Shown here one piece after another: positions 31,396 to 33,934 of a DNA stretch of 33,934 bases. How positions within the stretch are numbered: position 1 is the first letter of the stretch; every line of letters starts with the position of its first letter. Both the position numbers and the translations under genes were made by a program. Source of the DNA: SIG480 sp045649265 (GTDB lineage Bacteria; Bacillota; Clostridia; Oscillospirales; JAAYXM01); contig JAZRPO010000027.1 of NCBI GenBank assembly GCA_045649265.1, positions 1 through 33,934 on the forward strand. Direction: 5' to 3'. A model generated the notes under the pieces. The model worked only from the letters and a program-made list of their open reading frames with translations. It searched no databases and was not told the DNA's origin.

Positions 31396-31974
31396 TTAAA
31401 GTGAGCTTCGCATATACCCTATAGTATGCTTGCAGAGCGGGCAAACTTCCATTGCGTTTTCCGAAGTGTATTCAAACCCGCAATTCTCACATTTCCATTT
31501 CACGGGTTCATTTCTCTTATACAAGGTTCCGTTTGATATGTGTTCAAACATCTTTGTAAACATCTTTTCATGCTCAGCTTCTACCTTTGCAATCATTTCA
31601 TAGGTTGCTGCAATTTCAGGAAACCCCTCTTCCTTTGCAATCTGTGCAAATTTCGGATAAATAACCGTCGCTTCGTCGTTTTCTCCGTGTGCGGCAGCCT
31701 TTAAGTTTGTCAGAACATCTCCAAGAACATAAGGATAGCCTGCATCAATATCTATGTTTTCAAAGCCAAGTTCGGGGTTATCCGTGAGGAAGTTCATGAA
31801 AACCTTACTATGAGCAAGCTCGTTGTTTTCAATCTCAGTCAGTGTGCGATAGAGCGCCTCGTGCCCTTCTTTTCGAAGCTTTCCCGCATAAAAGTGATAT
31901 CTGCCCCTCGCCTGAGATTCTCCCGCAAATGAACGTGCAAGGTTTATAAGGGTTTCTGTTCCATTTAATTTCAT
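31396..31974 (-). CDS. rbr: Rubrerythrin
   Basis: A 192-residue di-iron peroxidase of anaerobes that reduces hydrogen peroxide. The four-helix diiron domain is shown by ESQARGRYHFY, EIENNELAHSKVF and KVEAEHEKMF, giving the Glu and Glu-x-x-His ligands. The C-terminal rubredoxin-like domain has CENCGFEY and CPLCKH, the four Cys for an Fe centre. GAAAGGAAA precedes the ATG. It is divergent from the P-type ATPase with an 85-bp gap. Its presence supports an oxygen-sensitive lifestyle. Confidence 0.95.
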   Translation of the reverse strand: MKLNGTETLINLARSFAGESQARGRYHFYAGKLRKEGHEALYRTLTEIENNELAHSKVFMNFLTDNPELGFENIDIDAGYPYVLGDVLTNLKAAAHGENDEATVIYPKFAQIAKEEGFPEIAATYEMIAKVEAEHEKMFTKMFEHISNGTLYKRNEPVKWKCENCGFEYTSENAMEVCPLCKHTIGYMRSSL

Positions 31975-32059
31975 CTTATATTTCCTTTCTATTTTTGTTT
32001 AGGTATTGCTATTATGTACAAAATATGTAAATATTATACAAATTTTATGAGGTGATATT

Positions 32060-33934
32060 TTGGGTATCAAGAAAACAGTTTTGAACGTTTCGGGCATGCA
32101 TTGTGCCGCTTGTGTAAGAAATGTTGAGGTCAATGTTACAAAGCTTGCCGCCGTACAGTCGGTTTCCGTTAACCTTGCAAACGAAAGCGCCTGCGTCATA
32201 TATGACGATACTGCTCTTTCAGATAAAGATATAATTAAAACAATCAATTCCCTTGGCTACAAAGCCTCACTTCCCGCGGTACACGACGAGGAAGAAAAAA
32301 ATGACAAGCTTTTTGCCGAAAAGGTAAAGCTTATTATCTCCGTTTTTTTTGCTGCTGTGCTCTTCATAATTGCAATGGGGCCCATGCTCGGCATTTTCAG
32401 CCTTCCTCCTTTTCTTGCAAACCCGAAAGTTCTCACCTCCACACAGATTATCTTAATTATTCCTGTTATAATATGCGGTTTCAGATTCTACACCTCCGGA
32501 TTTGCGGCGCTTTTTCGCAAAAATCCGAATATGGACACTCTTGTTGCGACAGGAACTCTTGCATCAATTCTTTACAGTCTCTATTCGACAGTTTTGGTTT
32601 TTCAAGGAAATACTCATGCCGTTCACGGTTTATACTTTGAATCGGCATCGATGATTATTGCGCTTGTTATGCTCGGCAAGTTTCTTGAAAAGCGCGCTAC
32701 AAAAAAAACTTCCGATGCTGTAAGAAAATTAGTTTCGCTGGTCCCTGACAATGCAACAATTCTCCGTAATGGAGTTGAAGTTCAGGTTTATGTCAAAGAT
32801 ATCAGCATCGGAGATACCGTAATCGTTCGCCCCGGAGAAAAAGTTCCTGTTGACGGTATTATAACCTTTGGCACAGCTGAGTTTGATGAGAGCATGATAA
32901 CCGGAGAGAGTATGCCTGTTTCAAAAACTGTTGGTGATGAAGTAATCGGCGGTTGCATTAACTCAAACGGTTTTATAAGATTTAACGCTTTGCGAGTTGG
33001 TGAGGATACAACACTTGCAAGCATTATTAAAACCGTCTCCGAAGCTCAGGCGACAAAAACACCTATCGCCCGCCTCGCTGACACTGTTGCGGGATATTTT
33101 GTTCCCGTGGTAATGGGAATAGCATTGCTTGCGGCGCTTTGCTGGTATTTCGCAGGAAAGGACTTCGAATTTATCCTTTCAGTATTTATTTCCGTTTTAG
33201 TAATCTCCTGCCCATGTGCTTTAGGGCTCGCTACCCCTGTTGCCGTAATGTGCGGAACGGGCGTTGCAGCAGAGCACGGAATCCTCTTCCGAAACGGTGA
33301 GGCGCTTGAACACGCTTCAAAAACAACGTGTGTTGTTTTTAACAAAACCGGCACATTAACACTTGGCAAGCCTGTTGTTACGGACATAGAATCGGATATA
33401 CCTCAAAACGAGCTTCTGGCGCTTGCCGCAGCTTGTGAGCTATCGTCCGAGCATCTTATCGGAAAAGCAATCGTTTCGTATGCAGAAGAAGCAGGAATTA
33501 AGCTTCCTACAGCGGCCGCTTTTGAATATTCCGTTGGCTCCGGAGTTTCGGCAGTAGTCGGCAACCGCAGGATTTATGTTGGGAACCGTAGCTTTGTAAA
33601 AAGCACCGGGCGCTTTTCCAACATTGCGGACTCGCTTTCAGAAAAAGGAAAGACCACTGTTTTTGTTTCTGACGATGAGAAGACATTAGGTATAATCTCG
33701 GTTACCGATGCTCCACAGCCGAGCGCCGCAAGTGCAATAAAGCAGCTTTCGGAGCGCGAAATAGAGATTTATATGTTGACCGGAGATAATGAGAAAACTG
33801 CAAAAACTGTTGCATCTCAGCTTTTAATTTCAAACGTCATCAGCGACATCAAACCGAATGAAAAAGCTTCCGAAATCCAGAAGCTCAAGGCACAGGGCAA
33901 GAAAGTTTGCATGGTCGGTGACGGTATAAACGAT
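32060..33934 (+). CDS. copA: Copper-type P1B ATPase, partial, phosphorylation Asp replaced by Asn
   Basis: The first 625 codons of a heavy-metal P-type ATPase, open to the window edge. The likely start is TTG at 32060 after GAGGTGA; no suitable ATG lies upstream in frame. An N-terminal HMA domain has GMHCAAC (Cys15, Cys18). Membrane segments, TGES (281-284), the CPC metal site (384-386) and GDGIND (620-625) follow. The phosphorylation motif reads FNKTGTLT: codon AAC at 33341-33343 gives Asn428 where P-type ATPases need Asp. The N-domain His-Pro motif reads SEHL (Pro to Leu466), and a Lys/Arg commonly seen in the following D-x-x-K segment is Gln553. The frame has no stops. As written it should not form the phosphoenzyme. 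Confidence 0.9.
   Translation, partial: MGIKKTVLNVSGMHCAACVRNVEVNVTKLAAVQSVSVNLANESACVIYDDTALSDKDIIKTINSLGYKASLPAVHDEEEKNDKLFAEKVKLIISVFFAAVLFIIAMGPMLGIFSLPPFLANPKVLTSTQIILIIPVIICGFRFYTSGFAALFRKNPNMDTLVATGTLASILYSLYSTVLVFQGNTHAVHGLYFESASMIIALVMLGKFLEKRATKKTSDAVRKLVSLVPDNATILRNGVEVQVYVKDISIGDTVIVRPGEKVPVDGIITFGTAEFDESMITGESMPVSKTVGDEVIGGCINSNGFIRFNALRVGEDTTLASIIKTVSEAQATKTPIARLADTVAGYFVPVVMGIALLAALCWYFAGKDFEFILSVFISVLVISCPCALGLATPVAVMCGTGVAAEHGILFRNGEALEHASKTTCVVFNKTGTLTLGKPVVTDIESDIPQNELLALAAACELSSEHLIGKAIVSYAEEAGIKLPTAAAFEYSVGSGVSAVVGNRRIYVGNRSFVKSTGRFSNIADSLSEKGKTTVFVSDDEKTLGIISVTDAPQPSAASAIKQLSEREIEIYMLTGDNEKTAKTVASQLLISNVISDIKPNEKASEIQKLKAQGKKVCMVGDGIND

Noticed and set aside
32017..32029. 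TACAAAATATGTA as a copper-repressor (CopY-type) operator
   Set aside because: The usual box has two bases between TACA and TGTA, and here there are five; in such AT-rich DNA the match is weak.
32041..32100. The P-type ATPase as a frameshifted pseudogene because it lacks an ATG
   Set aside because: A TTG start with a GAGGTGA site gives a normal HMA N-terminus, and the frame stays open through GDGIND at the window edge.

Overview
The window looks like chromosomal DNA of an anaerobic, endospore-forming Bacillota, most likely class Clostridia. The evidence is the sigma-F operon spoIIAA-spoIIAB-sigF, spoVG, strong GGAGG ribosome sites, AT-rich intergenic DNA with classic intrinsic terminators, three Gram-positive-style RNA leaders (lysine riboswitch, ZTP riboswitch, T-box), a ferredoxin-dependent indolepyruvate oxidoreductase and rubrerythrin. 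I see no tRNA, rRNA, CRISPR array, insertion sequence or phage gene. Both window ends cut genes: an M20-type amidohydrolase at the left and a copper-type P-ATPase at the right.

Layout. 1-1270 (minus): M20 amidohydrolase (partial), DUF212 membrane protein and inorganic pyrophosphatase. 1418-2957 (plus): the sigma-F operon and its terminator. 2997-5172 (plus): promoter, lysine riboswitch with a complete antiterminator/terminator switch, then an NhaC-family transporter that is probably a lysine carrier. 5182-18317 (minus): a ten-gene purine operon, purE-purC-purF-purM-purN-IMP cyclohydrolase-AICAR transformylase-purD-purL-fhs, driven by one strong promoter and a ZTP riboswitch. 18415-20603 (minus): murC and a CPBP membrane protease. 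20733-22275 (plus): spoVG and an MGDG-synthase-like glycosyltransferase. 22317-29963 (minus): a T-box-controlled operon of acyl-CoA synthetase, sodium:solute symporter, iorA, iorB, paaK and a tandem-ACT protein. 30018-31388: DUF1015 gene (plus) convergent with rubrerythrin (minus, to 31974). 32060-end: P-type ATPase (plus).

How the genes work together. The purine operon encodes most steps from PRPP to IMP; purB and purK are not here. It ends with fhs, which makes the 10-formyl-THF used by PurN and the AICAR transformylase. ZTP/ZMP accumulate when that cofactor runs short, so the leader fits its operon. The bifunctional PurH of most bacteria is split into a transformylase and an archaeal-type (PurO) cyclohydrolase. 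PurF has lost the N-terminal cysteine and other residues needed to hydrolyse glutamine, yet keeps its PRPP loop and four iron-sulfur cysteines.

The most interesting unit is the T-box operon. A T-box switches genes on when a tRNA is uncharged, i.e. during amino-acid starvation; the best specifier candidate is UAC (Tyr). Combined with uptake, AMP-forming CoA activation and a reversible arylpyruvate:ferredoxin oxidoreductase, this suggests that the cell scavenges aryl acids (phenylacetate or 4-hydroxyphenylacetate type) and reductively carboxylates them to rebuild aromatic amino acids, rather than degrading those amino acids. A second striking point is the P-type ATPase at the right end, whose phosphorylated aspartate is replaced by asparagine in an otherwise open frame.
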